A stretch of 50,699 nt of DNA. Source: Bacillus sp. FJAT-27245 (GTDB lineage: Bacteria > Bacillota > Bacilli > Bacillales > Cytobacillaceae). The notes under the pieces were generated by a model. It did not search any database. It was not told the origin of the DNA and saw nothing but the letters and a program-made list of their open reading frames with translations. The stretch lies in assembly GCF_001273955.1 (NCBI RefSeq), contig NZ_LIGI01000001.1, positions 2,725,707 through 2,776,405 of the forward strand, read 5' to 3'. Below are positions 17,411-26,702 of the stretch, piece after piece (position 1 is the first letter of the stretch; every line of letters begins with the position of its first letter). Made by a program: the position numbers and the translations under genes.

Positions 17411-17459
17411 AATCAATATATAGTACCTAAAATATTTTTATCAATACTATATATTGGGT
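17411..17459 (-). promoter_or_regulatory. nrdJ promoter with two NrdR boxes
   Basis: Two 10-base cores match the NrdR consensus CWATATATWG exactly: CAATATATAG (17414-17423) and CTATATATTG (17447-17456), starting 33 bases apart, about three helical turns. On the minus strand a sigma-A promoter fits between them: TTGATA at 17444-17439 and TATATA at 17422-17417, 16-base spacer. The boxes therefore cover the -10 and flank the -35. NrdR represses RNR genes when deoxynucleotides are plentiful; the nrdR gene itself is not in the window. Confidence 0.85.
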
Positions 17460-17634
17460 ATAAGACAAATTAATAAAATTTTGTCAAAATCAAAATTGAT
17501 TAAAAAACGGAGATAATTAGAGATTTCGCAGGAATTCCTACATGAGATTATTAATTTTGACATATTTCGAGGGTTGCTCTTAACAGGGATAATTCAATAA
17601 AGAACAAGAATATTTTTCCAATAAAACAGGAAAA

Positions 17635-17650
17635 GAGCGGCAGTCCGCTC
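17635..17650 (-). terminator. Rho-independent terminator of lipM
   Basis: Minus-strand hairpin GAGCGG-ACTG-CCGCTC followed by TTTTCCTGTTTT, immediately after the lipM stop codon. Confidence 0.8.
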
Positions 17651-17651
17651 C

Positions 17652-18485
17652 TTATCTTTTATAATTCCATTCGTCGTTCTCATAAACGTCCGAAGCGCGT
17701 TTTTCCACTTCCAGACGTTGCCCCTCCGTGAGGGTATAGGGAACCAATTCGATTTGCAGTCCGGTTTCAAATCCATTTTTGAATGCTGCCTTCGCTTCTT
17801 CCAGGCTGATTGGCCGCTTACTGACTTTATTAATAGTAACAGCCTTATTTTTGAAGGAAGCCATCATTCGTTCCTTCACCCGTTCACTCGGGTAGTGGAA
17901 TAGCGAAAAGAGCTTTTCTTCATCAAGATCCAAAAGAATGGAACCGTGCTGGAGGATTACCCCCTTCTGCCTTGTCTGAGCGCTTCCGGCAACCTTGCGC
18001 CCTTCAACAACAAGCTCATACCAGCTTGGCGCATCGAAGCAATTGGACGATCTTGGATTTTTGAGCGAATCCTTCTCTTCTTCCGTTTTCGGGATGGAAA
18101 AGTAAGCGTCGAGCCCCAAATTCCTGAACCCATGCAGGATGCCTTCGGAAATGACCCGGTAGGCTTCGGTAACCGACGGAGGCATTTTCGGATGGTCTTC
18201 CGATACAATTACACTGTATGTAAGCTCATTTTCGTGCAGTACGCCCCTTCCTCCAGTTGGCCTCCTGACAAACCCAAGGCCATGTCCACGAACAGCTTCC
18301 ATATTAATTTCCTTTTCAGCTTTTTGAAAATAGCCGATTGAAAGTGTTGCGGGATTCCATCCGTAAAAACGGATCACAGGCGGCATTTTCCCCTCGCTAT
18401 GCCACTCCATCAGCAATTCATCGAGTGCCATGTTAAAGGAGGGAGAACCAGCCCCTGAATCAATGAAATACCATTTTTCCTTCAT
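17652..18485 (-). CDS. lipM: Octanoyl-[ACP]:GcvH octanoyltransferase LipM
   Basis: 277 residues of the biotin/lipoate protein ligase fold. Motifs are [34 protein letters not shown], the catalytic cysteine C149 in [13 protein letters not shown] (C150 in B. subtilis LipM), and KVAGSAQTR...LQHGSI. It moves octanoyl groups from acyl carrier protein to the H protein of the glycine cleavage system, the first step of lipoyl assembly. The gcv operon lies 1 kb away, which fits. The start has AGAGGGG upstream. It is not a lipoate ligase, because the Cys-containing SSNCF loop is the LipM hallmark. Confidence 0.94.
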   Translation of the reverse strand: MKEKWYFIDSGAGSPSFNMALDELLMEWHSEGKMPPVIRFYGWNPATLSIGYFQKAEKEINMEAVRGHGLGFVRRPTGGRGVLHENELTYSVIVSEDHPKMPPSVTEAYRVISEGILHGFRNLGLDAYFSIPKTEEEKDSLKNPRSSNCFDAPSWYELVVEGRKVAGSAQTRQKGVILQHGSILLDLDEEKLFSLFHYPSERVKERMMASFKNKAVTINKVSKRPISLEEAKAAFKNGFETGLQIELVPYTLTEGQRLEVEKRASDVYENDEWNYKR

Positions 18486-18609
18486 AAAAGCCCCTCTTTT
18501 ACTGGTTAACTAGTTAATGCCGCGATTTTTAGTCTATCAGAATGGCACTGAAAATCATAGCAGTATGAATTGCCAAAAACACAGCAGGAAAAGAATTTAG
18601 GAATTGCCC

Positions 18610-18639
18610 TTTACTCTAGCAAGCTTTGGCTTATATAAT
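18610..18639 (+). promoter_or_regulatory. Candidate sigma-A promoter of yqhL
   Basis: TTTACT (18610-18615) and TATAAT (18634-18639) are separated by 18 bases, about 42 bases before the yqhL GTG start. The -35 matches TTGACA at four positions. A 12-base perfect palindrome TTAACTAGTTAA (18506-18517) lies nearer lipM and could be an operator, but no factor can be named. Confidence 0.5.
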
Positions 18640-18680
18640 AGTATTTGTTGTGCAGCAAAGCTTGAAAGGGGTACATAAAC

Positions 18681-19064
18681 GTGAGTCCACTCTATTTTAT
18701 GCTAGTAGCGATTGCCGGTTTCCTTGTATACTCGGTCATCATGTGGCTTTATCAACGCAAAATCGTCAAAACGCTTTCGGAGGACGAGTTCCGGGCTGGT
18801 TACCGGAAAGCGCAGCTCATTGATGTGCGCGAGACGAATGAATTCAATGCAGGCCATATCCTTGGCGCTAGGAATATCCCGCTATCCCAATTGAAAACAC
18901 GCATGAAGGAAATCCGTCCCGACATGCCGGTTTATTTATATTGCCAAAGCGGATTGCGCAGCGGCCGTGCGGCGCAATTCCTTTATAGGAAAGGCTACAA
19001 GGATTTAAGCCAGCTTGCAGGTGGATTCAAGAAATGGTCTGGAAAAATTAAAGCAAAAAATTAA
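18681..19064 (+). CDS. yqhL: Membrane-anchored rhodanese-domain protein YqhL
   Basis: 127 residues: an N-terminal membrane segment (about 4-23) and a cytoplasmic rhodanese domain (about 33-122). Signatures are LIDVRETNEF, AGHILGARNIP and the active-site loop YCQSGLRSGRA with its persulfide-forming cysteine. The start is GTG with GAAAGGGG upstream. Family members move or detoxify sulfane sulfur; B. subtilis YqhL is of unknown specific role. The gene is divergent from lipM. Proximity to lipoyl synthesis makes a sulfur-supply role tempting, but nothing in the sequence proves it. Confidence 0.92.
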   Translation: MSPLYFMLVAIAGFLVYSVIMWLYQRKIVKTLSEDEFRAGYRKAQLIDVRETNEFNAGHILGARNIPLSQLKTRMKEIRPDMPVYLYCQSGLRSGRAAQFLYRKGYKDLSQLAGGFKKWSGKIKAKN

Positions 19065-19106
19065 GGCCAGGGCCCCTTGCAGAGTTGCAGGAGGCCTTTA
19101 ATTTTT
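19062..19106 (+). terminator. Candidate terminator of yqhL
   Basis: TTAAGGCC at the stop codon pairs with GGCCTTTAA (about 19092-19102) around an inner TGCA-GAGT-TGCA hairpin and is followed by TTTTTG. The stem is interrupted, so efficiency is uncertain. Confidence 0.5.
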
Positions 19107-19172
19107 GAAAAAACGCCCGAATATGGCCATAGCCGTCAACCGAAGGAACATTTCATTCATCATGCCATATAA

Positions 19173-19202
19173 AAAGCCCGCACAAAAAATTGTGCGGGCT
19201 TT
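19173..19202. repeat. Terminator hairpin, copy 1 of an exact 30-bp direct repeat
   Basis: A perfect hairpin, AAAGCCCGCACAA and its complement around a short A/T loop, identical over all 30 bases to 19361-19390. It is the left flank of a 158-bp element and looks like one half of a target-site duplication. Confidence 0.9.
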
Positions 19203-19360
19203 CAGGCTGTTGAATAAGTCTGATCTTGAATTTTTTGATCATTTCACCACTATATATAGATTTACTTTTAAAACCAAACCGCTAAATACGGTAGTTCAAC
19301 ATGCAAAAACCCTCTTTTTCTAGGATGAACAAGAAAAAATTAGGGTTTCTCAACACTCTG
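19203..19360. mobile_element. 158-bp MITE-like element inserted in a terminator hairpin
   Basis: The ends are inverted repeats: CAGGCTGTTGA at the left, and CAGAGTGTTGA when the right end is read on the other strand (9 of 11 identical). The interior is AT-rich, has no meaningful open frame and contains AAACCCTAATT/AGGGTTT motifs near the right end. The ends resemble IS1182-type termini (CAGGCTGTTGA...), so it may be a non-autonomous derivative. It is flanked by exact 30-bp copies of a terminator hairpin. Confidence 0.72.
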
Positions 19361-19390
19361 AAAGCCCGCACAAAAAATTGTGCGGGCTTT
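19361..19390. repeat. Terminator hairpin, copy 2 of the 30-bp direct repeat (gcvPB terminator)
   Basis: Identical to 19173-19202. On the minus strand it follows gcvPB by about 14 bases and has the hairpin plus T-run form of a rho-independent terminator, so it is probably the original gcv operon terminator. Confidence 0.88.
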
Positions 19391-19404
19391 GCATTTAAAA
19401 ATCT

Positions 19405-20865
19405 TTATTCGGGACGGTAGCGAAGTACCGGCTTCCTTGCCGCTGTTGTTTCATCGAGCCGTCCGACGACAGTCGTGTGCGGTGCCTCCTGTACAATCTC
19501 CGGGTTCTCCTCTGCTTCCTTTGCAATCTGGATCATCTTATCAATGAATCCATCGAGGGTCTCCTTCGACTCGGTTTCAGTCGGCTCAATCATAATGCAC
19601 TCCTCGACATTAAGCGGGAAGTAGATGGTTGGCGGATGGTAGCCAAAATCAAGGAGCCTCTTTGCGATATCAAGCGTACGGACCCCCAGCTTCTTTTGCC
19701 TGCGGCCGCTCAATACGAATTCGTGCTTGCAGTGGCGGTCGAATGGCAGGTCAAAATGAGGCTGCAGCCTTCTCATCATGTAATTCGCATTCAGCACCGC
19801 ATATTCGGTCACTGCCTTCAGGCCATCCGGCCCCATGGAGCGGATGTATGTGTAGGCACGGACATTGATGCCGAAATTTCCATAGAATGGCTTAACGCGG
19901 CCGATTGCTTGAGGTCTGTCATAGTCGAATACATATTCATCGCCGCGTTTTGTTACAACCGGTTTTGGCAGGAATGGAATCAAATCCGCTTTTACGCCGA
20001 CAGGGCCTGATCCTGGTCCGCCTCCTCCATGAGGGCCGGTAAATGTCTTATGCAGGTTAAGGTGGACGACATCAAATCCCATATCTCCCGGGCGTGCCTT
20101 CGACAGAACCGCGTTCAGATTGGCGCCATCGTAATAAAGCTTACCGCCGGCACCATGGACAATTTCGGCCATTTCAAGGATGTTTTCCTCAAACAGCCCA
20201 AGAGTGTTCGGATTCGTTAACATAAGTGCCGCCGTATCCTCGCCTACAACCCTGCGAAGGTCCTCCAAATCGACAAGGCCGTTTTCGTTGGACTTTACGG
20301 TAATAGTTTCAAGGCCGGCTACTGTCGCCGATGCGGGATTCGTGCCATGGGCGGAGTCAGGAACGATAACCTTTGTTCTCTTTAAATCATTGTTGGCCTC
20401 ATGGAATGCGCGGATCATCATCAACCCTGTCCATTCGCCATGTGCTCCGGCTGCCGGCTGAAGCGTTACCTCGTCCATGCCGGTGATTTCGATCAAATGC
20501 TCCTGCAGGTCATACATCAAGCCAAGCGCGCCCTGTACGGAGCTTTCGTCCTGGAGCGGATGGATGTGGGCAAAACCGCTGTACCTGGCAACATTCTCAT
20601 TGATTTTTGGATTGTATTTCATCGTACACGATCCAAGCGGATAAAAGCCTGAGTCAACACCGTGATTACGCGTTGATAGCGCTGTATAGTGGCGCATAAT
20701 ATCAAGTTCGGACACTTCCGGGAGATTCGGCTCCTCCTCACGTACATAGCCCACCGGGAGAAGGCCGTTCAAATCAAGCTCGGGAACATCCATTTCCGGC
20801 AAACTGTAGCCGATACGGCCTGGTTTGCTTACCTCGAAAATTAGCTGCTGGTCCTGGTTATGCAT
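19405..20865 (-). CDS. gcvPB: Glycine dehydrogenase (decarboxylating) subunit 2, GcvPB
   Basis: 486 residues from the ATG reading [10 protein letters not shown], which matches the family N terminus. A longer frame to 20898 would add codons that overlap gcvPA without a ribosome binding site. The PLP lysine is in [16 protein letters not shown]. GcvPB pairs with GcvPA to decarboxylate glycine and load aminomethyl onto the lipoyl arm of GcvH. The start overlaps the gcvPA stop by 8 bases, so the two subunits are translationally coupled. It is the last gene of the gcvT-gcvPA-gcvPB operon, followed by a terminator hairpin that a small element has duplicated. Confidence 0.96.
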   Translation of the reverse strand: MHNQDQQLIFEVSKPGRIGYSLPEMDVPELDLNGLLPVGYVREEEPNLPEVSELDIMRHYTALSTRNHGVDSGFYPLGSCTMKYNPKINENVARYSGFAHIHPLQDESSVQGALGLMYDLQEHLIEITGMDEVTLQPAAGAHGEWTGLMMIRAFHEANNDLKRTKVIVPDSAHGTNPASATVAGLETITVKSNENGLVDLEDLRRVVGEDTAALMLTNPNTLGLFEENILEMAEIVHGAGGKLYYDGANLNAVLSKARPGDMGFDVVHLNLHKTFTGPHGGGGPGSGPVGVKADLIPFLPKPVVTKRGDEYVFDYDRPQAIGRVKPFYGNFGINVRAYTYIRSMGPDGLKAVTEYAVLNANYMMRRLQPHFDLPFDRHCKHEFVLSGRRQKKLGVRTLDIAKRLLDFGYHPPTIYFPLNVEECIMIEPTETESKETLDGFIDKMIQIAKEAEENPEIVQEAPHTTVVGRLDETTAARKPVLRYRPE

Positions 20866-22204
20866 GCAGATCCCCCAATTCCTTAGCAAATGTATCAATT
20901 TCTTCCTTGGTCCTCAACTCTGTTACAGCGACAAGCATGTGGCCTGATAGATCCTTGTAATCACGGCCAAGGTCATAGCCGCCGATTATCCCTTTTTGGA
21001 GAAGGGCCTGGTTGATTTCCTTAACAGGTTTATTAAGCTTAATTACAAATTCATTGAAGGACGGCCCATCCATTACGATTTCAACGCCATTTTCCTTCAA
21101 GGCTTTTTTCGCATAATGGGCTTTCTGGATATTGGCCGCAGCCATTTCCCTGACGCCTTTTTTGCCGAGGGCGGTCATTGCGACCGACGCGGCCAGTGCG
21201 TTCAAAGCCTGGTTCGAGCAAATATTGGATGTTGCCTTGTCGCGGCGGATATGCTGCTCACGGGCTTGAAGGGTCAGAACAAAACCACGGCGGCCCTGTT
21301 CGTCATGTGTCTGGCCGACAAGCCTTCCCGGAACCTTCCTCATCAATTTTTCGGTTACCGCAAAATACCCACAGTGCGGGCCTCCGAACGCGGCGGGAAT
21401 TCCGAACGGCTGCGCGTCACCCACGACGATATCAGCTCCGAATTTGCCCGGAGGTGTAAGCACGCCCAATGCCATCGGATTGCTTGAAACAACAAACATC
21501 GATTTATGCTCATGCGCGATTTCTTCGATTTCCTTCAACTGTTCAATTCTGCCGAAGAAGTTTGGATACTGGACGATAACCGCGGCAATATCCCCTCCCG
21601 CAAGTTCTTTCAGGGCATCCAGGTCGGTCAGCCCGTCCTTTGCAGGGATTTCCACCACTTCAATGTACTGTCCCTTCGCGTAAGTTTTTACAACCTCACG
21701 GGATTCAGGATGGACAGCCTCCGAAATGAGGATTTTCTTCCTGCGCGTTTGAGCGGCGCTAAGCATTGCCGCTTCCGCGAGGGCGGTGCCGCCATCATAC
21801 ATTGACGAGTTCGCCACATCCATTCCGGTAAGCTCACAAATCATTGTTTGAAACTCAAAAATTGCCTGCAGTTCCCCTTGGGAAATTTCTGGCTGGTAAG
21901 GTGTATAAGCCGTATAAAATTCGGAACGGGAAAGAACATGGTCGACTATGACAGGCATGTAATGGTCGTAAACCCCTGCGCCCAGGAAGGAAGCATGGCT
22001 TTTGAAGTCCGCGTTTTTGGCTGCAAGCGCAGCAAGCTCCTTCATTAGCTCCGTTTCTGATTTGGCGGGTTTAATGTTGTATTCGCCCTGGAAACGAACC
22101 TTCTCAGGGATATCTTTAAAAAGCTCCTCAACAGACTCGACGCCAATCACTTCGAGCATGGCCGCCTTGTCTTGTTCCGTCATCGGTAAATAGCGGTGTT
22201 TCAT
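20858..22204 (-). CDS. gcvPA: Glycine dehydrogenase (decarboxylating) subunit 1, GcvPA
   Basis: 448 residues, the N-terminal half of the split P protein found in Bacillus. Recognisable stretches are [63 protein letters not shown] and [21 protein letters not shown]. It forms a heterodimeric pair with GcvPB, which carries the PLP lysine. It lies 16 bases after gcvT and overlaps gcvPB by 8 bases. Expression is set by the glycine riboswitch in front of gcvT. Confidence 0.96.
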   Translation of the reverse strand: MKHRYLPMTEQDKAAMLEVIGVESVEELFKDIPEKVRFQGEYNIKPAKSETELMKELAALAAKNADFKSHASFLGAGVYDHYMPVIVDHVLSRSEFYTAYTPYQPEISQGELQAIFEFQTMICELTGMDVANSSMYDGGTALAEAAMLSAAQTRRKKILISEAVHPESREVVKTYAKGQYIEVVEIPAKDGLTDLDALKELAGGDIAAVIVQYPNFFGRIEQLKEIEEIAHEHKSMFVVSSNPMALGVLTPPGKFGADIVVGDAQPFGIPAAFGGPHCGYFAVTEKLMRKVPGRLVGQTHDEQGRRGFVLTLQAREQHIRRDKATSNICSNQALNALAASVAMTALGKKGVREMAAANIQKAHYAKKALKENGVEIVMDGPSFNEFVIKLNKPVKEINQALLQKGIIGGYDLGRDYKDLSGHMLVAVTELRTKEEIDTFAKELGDLHA

Positions 22205-22220
22205 CAGGATTTCCCCCTAA

Positions 22221-23327
22221 TTATTTCTTTGCCCTTTTGTAAAAAGGTACTGGCACTATTTTCGCTTTCAGCTTTTTGCCGCGAATTTCAACTTCCACTT
22301 CATTGTCCAATCCGGCAAATTCAGATTTAATCAGGACAAGCCCGACATTCTTCTTCAAGGTCGGGGATTGGGTCCCGGTCGTAACCTCGCCGATTTGTTC
22401 ATCGCCGGAGTAAATCGGATATCCGTGGCGCGGAATGCCCCGGTCGATCATTTCAATGCCGGCGATTTTCCTTAGAAGGCCATTTTCCTTTTGTTGCTTA
22501 AGCGCTTCCTTGCCGATGAAATGATTTTCCTTATTCAGCTTTACGGCAAAACCCACTCCCGCTTCAAGAGGAGAAATCTCAGGCGACAGTTCCTGTCCAT
22601 ATAGGACAAGGTTCGCCTCAAAACGGAGCGTATCACGGGACCCAAGGCCGCAAGGGAGCACGCCTTCTTCCTTGCCTGCTTCGAGGATGGCATTCCATAG
22701 GTTTACCACATCCGAAGGGCCGCAATAAATTTCGAACCCATCTTCCCCTGTGTACCCTGTCCTGGAGACAAGGGCTTTCGCGCCATTCAGGTCCACTCCA
22801 TCCTTAAACTTGAAGAAACCAATCTCGGAAAGGTCGTCTTCCTTGGCAAGCTTTTGAAGGACACTCTCGGCAAGAGGGCCTTGTATGGCAAGCTGGGCGT
22901 ACTGATCAGAAAGGTTTTCCATTGTGACATTGCCTTCAAGATGTTCCTTTAGCCACTCATAATCTTTATCCGTATTGGAAGCATTGACGACAAGCAGATA
23001 GTGGTCCGGCCCCATTTTGTAAATAAGCAAATCATCGACCGTACCACCGTTTTCGTAGCACATCGCTGTATATTGCGCGGCACCGTCCTGAACCTTTGAA
23101 ACATCATTTGTCATCATTTTTTGTAAAAAATTCAAGCTGTCTGGTCCTTTCACTTCGATTTCACCCATGTGGGAAACATCGAATAAACCTGCCTTTGTCC
23201 TCACGGCCTCATGTTCTTCCTTGATCCCTGAAAATTGGACAGGCAATTCCCAGCCGCCAAAATCAATCGTCTTTCCGCCGTATTCCTTGTAGACCTCGAA
23301 AAGCGGCGTCCGTTTGAGTTCTGCCAT
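22221..23327 (-). CDS. gcvT: Aminomethyltransferase GcvT (glycine cleavage T protein)
   Basis: 368 residues. Signatures are the N-terminal [25 protein letters not shown] (folate-binding fold), [26 protein letters not shown] and [12 protein letters not shown]. It releases ammonia from the aminomethyl-lipoyl group and transfers the one-carbon unit to tetrahydrofolate. It is the first gene of gcvT-gcvPA-gcvPB and the tandem glycine riboswitch directly precedes it. No key residue appears missing. Confidence 0.97.
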   Translation of the reverse strand: MAELKRTPLFEVYKEYGGKTIDFGGWELPVQFSGIKEEHEAVRTKAGLFDVSHMGEIEVKGPDSLNFLQKMMTNDVSKVQDGAAQYTAMCYENGGTVDDLLIYKMGPDHYLLVVNASNTDKDYEWLKEHLEGNVTMENLSDQYAQLAIQGPLAESVLQKLAKEDDLSEIGFFKFKDGVDLNGAKALVSRTGYTGEDGFEIYCGPSDVVNLWNAILEAGKEEGVLPCGLGSRDTLRFEANLVLYGQELSPEISPLEAGVGFAVKLNKENHFIGKEALKQQKENGLLRKIAGIEMIDRGIPRHGYPIYSGDEQIGEVTTGTQSPTLKKNVGLVLIKSEFAGLDNEVEVEIRGKKLKAKIVPVPFYKRAKK

Positions 23328-23450
23328 CCCTTAATCCCCCTTCTTTGATGATATCTTCTCAAGTTTCAAATCTTCTCCACAAAATCCCGCATTCGCTGGC
23401 CCATTTGTTGTTTAGTTGCTTCTCCCGTAGCCGAAACAACTTTTACCTGC

Positions 23451-23655
23451 AAAAAAGGACAGAACCCTCCCCTGAATGTAAGAGAGGTCTCTGTCCTTTC
23501 ACCTGAAAGTTTACCTGTAGCAGGTTTTCCCCTTTGGTGGCTTCATCTTATGTAAAGCGCTCTCCAGAGCTGCGTCCAACAAGGGTTCTTTTGCCTGAGA
23601 GATTCGCATAATTGCTTGCTCCTTCGGCGCTACTGGCGTAGTCTCTCCCCTTGTT
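23451..23655 (-). promoter_or_regulatory. Tandem glycine riboswitch (two aptamers plus terminator) of gcvT
   Basis: Aptamer I spans 23578-23655: P1 AACAAGG/CCTTGTT and the conserved GGAGAGAC..., GCCGAAGGAGCAAGC and AATCTCTCAGGCAAAAGAACC. Aptamer II spans about 23488-23577 with CTCTGGAGAGC, CACCAAAGGGG and TTTCAGGTGAAAGGACAGAG. The expression platform (23451-23497) is a terminator, GGACAGA.../...TCTGTCC followed by TTTTTT. Its 5' arm uses the 3' strand of aptamer II P1 (CAGAG), so glycine binding should block termination and switch the operon on. Confidence 0.95.
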
Positions 23656-23991
23656 ATCATCCGCTATTATAATATTTTTCAAACGGGCAATACTAACATT
23701 CAGCGAAACTTCGAGTATGGGATTTCCCAGCTTCGCATCAGAAGCGGAGCCTGGTCCACCGCATTCCCATTTCAATACAGGTTTGGCCAAAGCCTGCCTG
23801 CAGTGCTGGAAACAAGTGAGAGCAGAGATTATTGCAATTATTGAAACTTTTAAAACCATCTTCATCCTACCATTAAACCAGTCCCACTCGCAACGGTTTT
23901 GTCGGTTTATTGCCCCGGTTTGGGGCCAAAACAGAAAGCGTTTACATTTTCTGGTGGATTCTCTTAACCTTTTGGAAAGGAGCTTACCGTC
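23656..23991. other. Divergent promoter region of gcvT and yqhH
   Basis: 336 bases with no gene. The left part should contain the gcv promoter on the minus strand, and the right part holds the yqhH promoter and a cre-like site at 23933-23946. Open frames crossing it have no ribosome binding sites. Confidence 0.55.
23933..23946 (+). promoter_or_regulatory. Candidate CcpA cre site upstream of yqhH
   Basis: The 14 bases AGAAAGCGTTTACA match the cre consensus TGNNARCGNTNNCA at every fixed position but the first (A for T). It lies 46 bases before the yqhH start codon, where CcpA binding would interfere with transcription. Confidence 0.4.
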
Positions 23992-25680
23992 ATGCCTGTT
24001 CAAATTGACATTGATAGTTCCTGGCACGACGATTTCCTGCAAAGGATAAGCCAGGACGGACCCTGGGGGAATTGGGAGCTATTCAAACTTGCCACCGCCG
24101 CAGAAAAGCAATTGGCCATTCCTGAATTTGAAGGTCTGCAGGCGCCAAAATACCTTCCCGGGCTTACGCCTCTCCCGCACCAGCTTGAAGCCGCGAAGCA
24201 AGTGGTTGAAAATATGAATGGCAAAGCAATTCTTGCTGATGAAGTCGGCCTTGGCAAAACGATTGAGGCAGGTTTAATCCTGAAAGAGTACATGATCCGG
24301 GGGCTGGTCAGGAAAGTGCTGATTTTAGTCCCCGCTTCCCTCGTTACCCAATGGGCGATGGAATTGAACTCGAAATTCCATATTCCGGCGGTTCCCCAGA
24401 AAAAAGCATACGTGTGGGAACAATGCGATGTCGTTGTTTCGTCAATTGATACTGCCAAAAGGCCACCGCACCGGGACCTCGTCTATAAGCAAGACTATGA
24501 CATGGTTATCATTGATGAAGCCCATAAATTGAAAAATAATAAAACGAAAAATTACGAATTTGTCCAAAACCTGAAAAAGAAATTCTGCCTCCTTCTGACG
24601 GCAACGCCAATTCAAAACAAGGTCGACGAGATATTCAATTTAGTATCGCTCCTGAAACCTGGCCACCTCGGGAACGAGTCATCCTTTTACGACAAATACC
24701 GGAAGGATTCACGCACCCTGGCCGATGATGCCAATTTAAAAGAACTTGTTAATAAGGTAATGATTCGGAACCGGCGCGGCGATACCGGCATTGAGTGGAC
24801 AAAGCGCCATGTCCAAACCATACCGATTGAATTTTCCGGGACTGAGCGAAACCTTTATGATGCCATTACCGATTTGCGTTTATCCGGGGATGGGGCCCCA
24901 AAAAGCGCATTCTCGTTCATTACCCTGCAGCGCGAGGCTTGCAGTAGCCGTGAAGCGGTTTATTACACCTTGAAAAATATGCTTCTCCGTGCGGAATGCC
25001 CTTCCAGCGAATTCGAAGGTAAAATCAATGAACTGATTGAGCTTGTCAACCGTGTGGACAGGAACTCAAAAGCAGAAAAGGCGCTGGAATTGATTAAGAC
25101 GATCGGGGACAAGGTGATTATTTTCACCGAATACCGCGCTACGCAACTTTACTTGCAATGGTACCTGAAGCAGCATGGCATCAGCTCCGTTCCCTTCCGC
25201 GGAGGCTTTAAAAGGGGGAAAAAGGACTGGATGAAGGAGTTGTTCCAAAAACACGCCCAGGTACTTATTGCCACGGAGGCTGGGGGTGAAGGAATAAATT
25301 TGCAGTTTTGCAGCCACATTATCAATTTCGACCTCCCCTGGAACCCGATGAGGCTTGAGCAGAGAATTGGCCGTGTCCATCGGCTTGGCCAGGAAAAAGA
25401 TGTAATGATTTATAATTTTGCAGTAAAAGACACGATGGAAGAACATGTCCTCAAGCTTTTGTATGAAAAAATCCACTTGTTCGAAAAGGTCATCGGCGAG
25501 TTGGACGATATCCTCGCAAAATTGGAACTTGGAAATATGGAAGACCATTTGGCCGATATTTTCGGCCATTCCCTATCAGAGGGAGAAATGAGAATTAAAA
25601 TGGAAAACTTAACTTCGATGATTGAATTCGCGAATCGTTACAGGGAGGGTGCACAGCATGCTGCAGCAGGAAATCCATAA
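23992..25680 (+). CDS. yqhH: SNF2-family helicase/ATPase YqhH
   Basis: 562 residues with SWI2/SNF2 motifs in order: Walker A DEVGLGKT (83-90), LVPASLVTQW (Ia), DEAH (175-178), LTATPIQN (III), and in the second RecA domain VIIFTEY, TEAGGEGINLQ and QRIGRVHRLGQ (VI). It is shorter than RapA and lacks its extra domains. It should use ATP to translocate on DNA; the target is unknown. The start has GGAAAGGAG upstream. It overlaps yqhG by 23 bases, so the two are likely translationally coupled and may act together. Confidence 0.93.
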   Translation: MPVQIDIDSSWHDDFLQRISQDGPWGNWELFKLATAAEKQLAIPEFEGLQAPKYLPGLTPLPHQLEAAKQVVENMNGKAILADEVGLGKTIEAGLILKEYMIRGLVRKVLILVPASLVTQWAMELNSKFHIPAVPQKKAYVWEQCDVVVSSIDTAKRPPHRDLVYKQDYDMVIIDEAHKLKNNKTKNYEFVQNLKKKFCLLLTATPIQNKVDEIFNLVSLLKPGHLGNESSFYDKYRKDSRTLADDANLKELVNKVMIRNRRGDTGIEWTKRHVQTIPIEFSGTERNLYDAITDLRLSGDGAPKSAFSFITLQREACSSREAVYYTLKNMLLRAECPSSEFEGKINELIELVNRVDRNSKAEKALELIKTIGDKVIIFTEYRATQLYLQWYLKQHGISSVPFRGGFKRGKKDWMKELFQKHAQVLIATEAGGEGINLQFCSHIINFDLPWNPMRLEQRIGRVHRLGQEKDVMIYNFAVKDTMEEHVLKLLYEKIHLFEKVIGELDDILAKLELGNMEDHLADIFGHSLSEGEMRIKMENLTSMIEFANRYREGAQHAAAGNP

Positions 25681-26449
25681 GTTCCTCGCGGATTATTTCC
25701 AGGCGAACGACTGCGCCATAACCGGACATTCACCTGGCCATTTAACAGTTCAGCTTACCGAGGAAATTGATAAGGAGCTCATGAACCGCCCCTTTTATTG
25801 GCACTACCTTGAAAAGACTGGCGGGGTTCCAAATCCGATGTCGGTTTCGTTCATTACCGACCAGGAAAAATGCCCTCCGGATTTAAAAGGGGAGCAAATC
25901 CACCTTGGTTCTCCCCGCCTCCACCAAATCTTTCAATCGGCAAAAAAACTTTCGTGCTTCACCCGGCAATACCATCTCCATAATGAGGGGCGGCAGACTC
26001 CCCTTCTTCCATGGCTTGTCCTGAACGTGAAAGTCTCTTATAAATGCGATCGAAAGCGGGATGTAATACGGTCGGTGGGACTCCAAATGATTAACGGAAG
26101 AATGGTAGAAGAATTTCATGATAGGCTGCTGTCCATCCCTCTTACGCCGAAAATTCCCGATTACTCATATACCATTTCCCCGCTAATTATGCCAAAGAGC
26201 GGTTTCATCAGGGTCGAGAATTATTTAAGGTCAGGTATCGAACTCGAAGACCACAGCTGGGCGGAAGCGGCGATTGCAAGATGGGAAAAGGACGAGCGTC
26301 TTCTCACTCATTTTTACGAAGGGTCAACAGAAGAAGATCCAGAAAGCTACAAAATTGAAAAGACCGCCTTGCGGGAGCAGTATGAACCCAAGGTGATTAT
26401 TTCGCTCATAAACGGAGGGCTTTTTTATTTGAAAGATGATGCCATTTAG
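25658..26449 (+). CDS. yqhG: YqhG-family protein
   Basis: 263 residues from the ATG at 25658 (MLQQEIHKFLADYF), chosen because GGGAGGGTG precedes it. It starts inside the end of yqhH. There is no signal peptide and no strongly hydrophobic segment, so it is cytoplasmic. Charged and aromatic residues are spread evenly and no catalytic motif is recognised. The invariant overlap with the SNF2 gene across Bacillaceae suggests a partner of YqhH. A terminator follows at 26467-26502. Confidence 0.88.
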   Translation: MLQQEIHKFLADYFQANDCAITGHSPGHLTVQLTEEIDKELMNRPFYWHYLEKTGGVPNPMSVSFITDQEKCPPDLKGEQIHLGSPRLHQIFQSAKKLSCFTRQYHLHNEGRQTPLLPWLVLNVKVSYKCDRKRDVIRSVGLQMINGRMVEEFHDRLLSIPLTPKIPDYSYTISPLIMPKSGFIRVENYLRSGIELEDHSWAEAAIARWEKDERLLTHFYEGSTEEDPESYKIEKTALREQYEPKVIISLINGGLFYLKDDAI

Positions 26450-26466
26450 ATTAATGAGTAAAAAAA

Positions 26467-26502
26467 AACAATGGGAAACGGGATGGCCGCTTCTCATTGT
26501 TT
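26467..26502. terminator. Bidirectional terminator between yqhG and yqzE
   Basis: AACAATGGGAAACGG pairs with CCGCTTCTCATTGTT (one mismatch, one wobble) around a GATGG loop. A runs precede it and T runs follow. It covers the stop codon of yqzE on the minus strand. Confidence 0.88.
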
Positions 26503-26676
26503 TTTTCTTTTCACGCCCAGATAGACGATATAAGGCAAAATGCCAAACCACCGGTACCAAAAGGAGGCCCTGCCCTCTTTTTTGGCGGCACGGAGCCTTT
26601 TGCGCTCATCTCTTGGCTGGTCAGCATATTTTACGAACGACTGGGCTATATAGTTGACAAAGTCATTGGTTTTCAT
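26494..26676 (-). CDS. yqzE: YqzE-family small protein
   Basis: About 60 residues from the ATG of MKTNDFVNYIAQSFV; an AGGTG ribosome binding site supports this start over one three codons upstream. Its N-terminal half is charged (RDERKRLRAAKKEG) and the C-terminal half reads YRWFGILPYIVYLGV, a short hydrophobic segment. This matches B. subtilis YqzE, encoded near comG. The role is unknown; association with competence rests on position only. Confidence 0.85.
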   Translation of the reverse strand: MKTNDFVNYIAQSFVKYADQPRDERKRLRAAKKEGRASFWYRWFGILPYIVYLGVKRKKQ

Positions 26677-26702
26677 TTCGCACACCTGCTTTCATTTCCC
26701 TG

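Larger units (their letters stand above)
17302..17651. other. Intergenic region between lipM and nrdJ
   Basis: 350 bases. It contains the NrdR-controlled nrdJ promoter at 17411-17459, a nrdJ leader of about 110 bases and the lipM terminator at 17635-17650. The AT-rich stretch 17460-17580 between them shows nothing recognisable. Confidence 0.7.
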
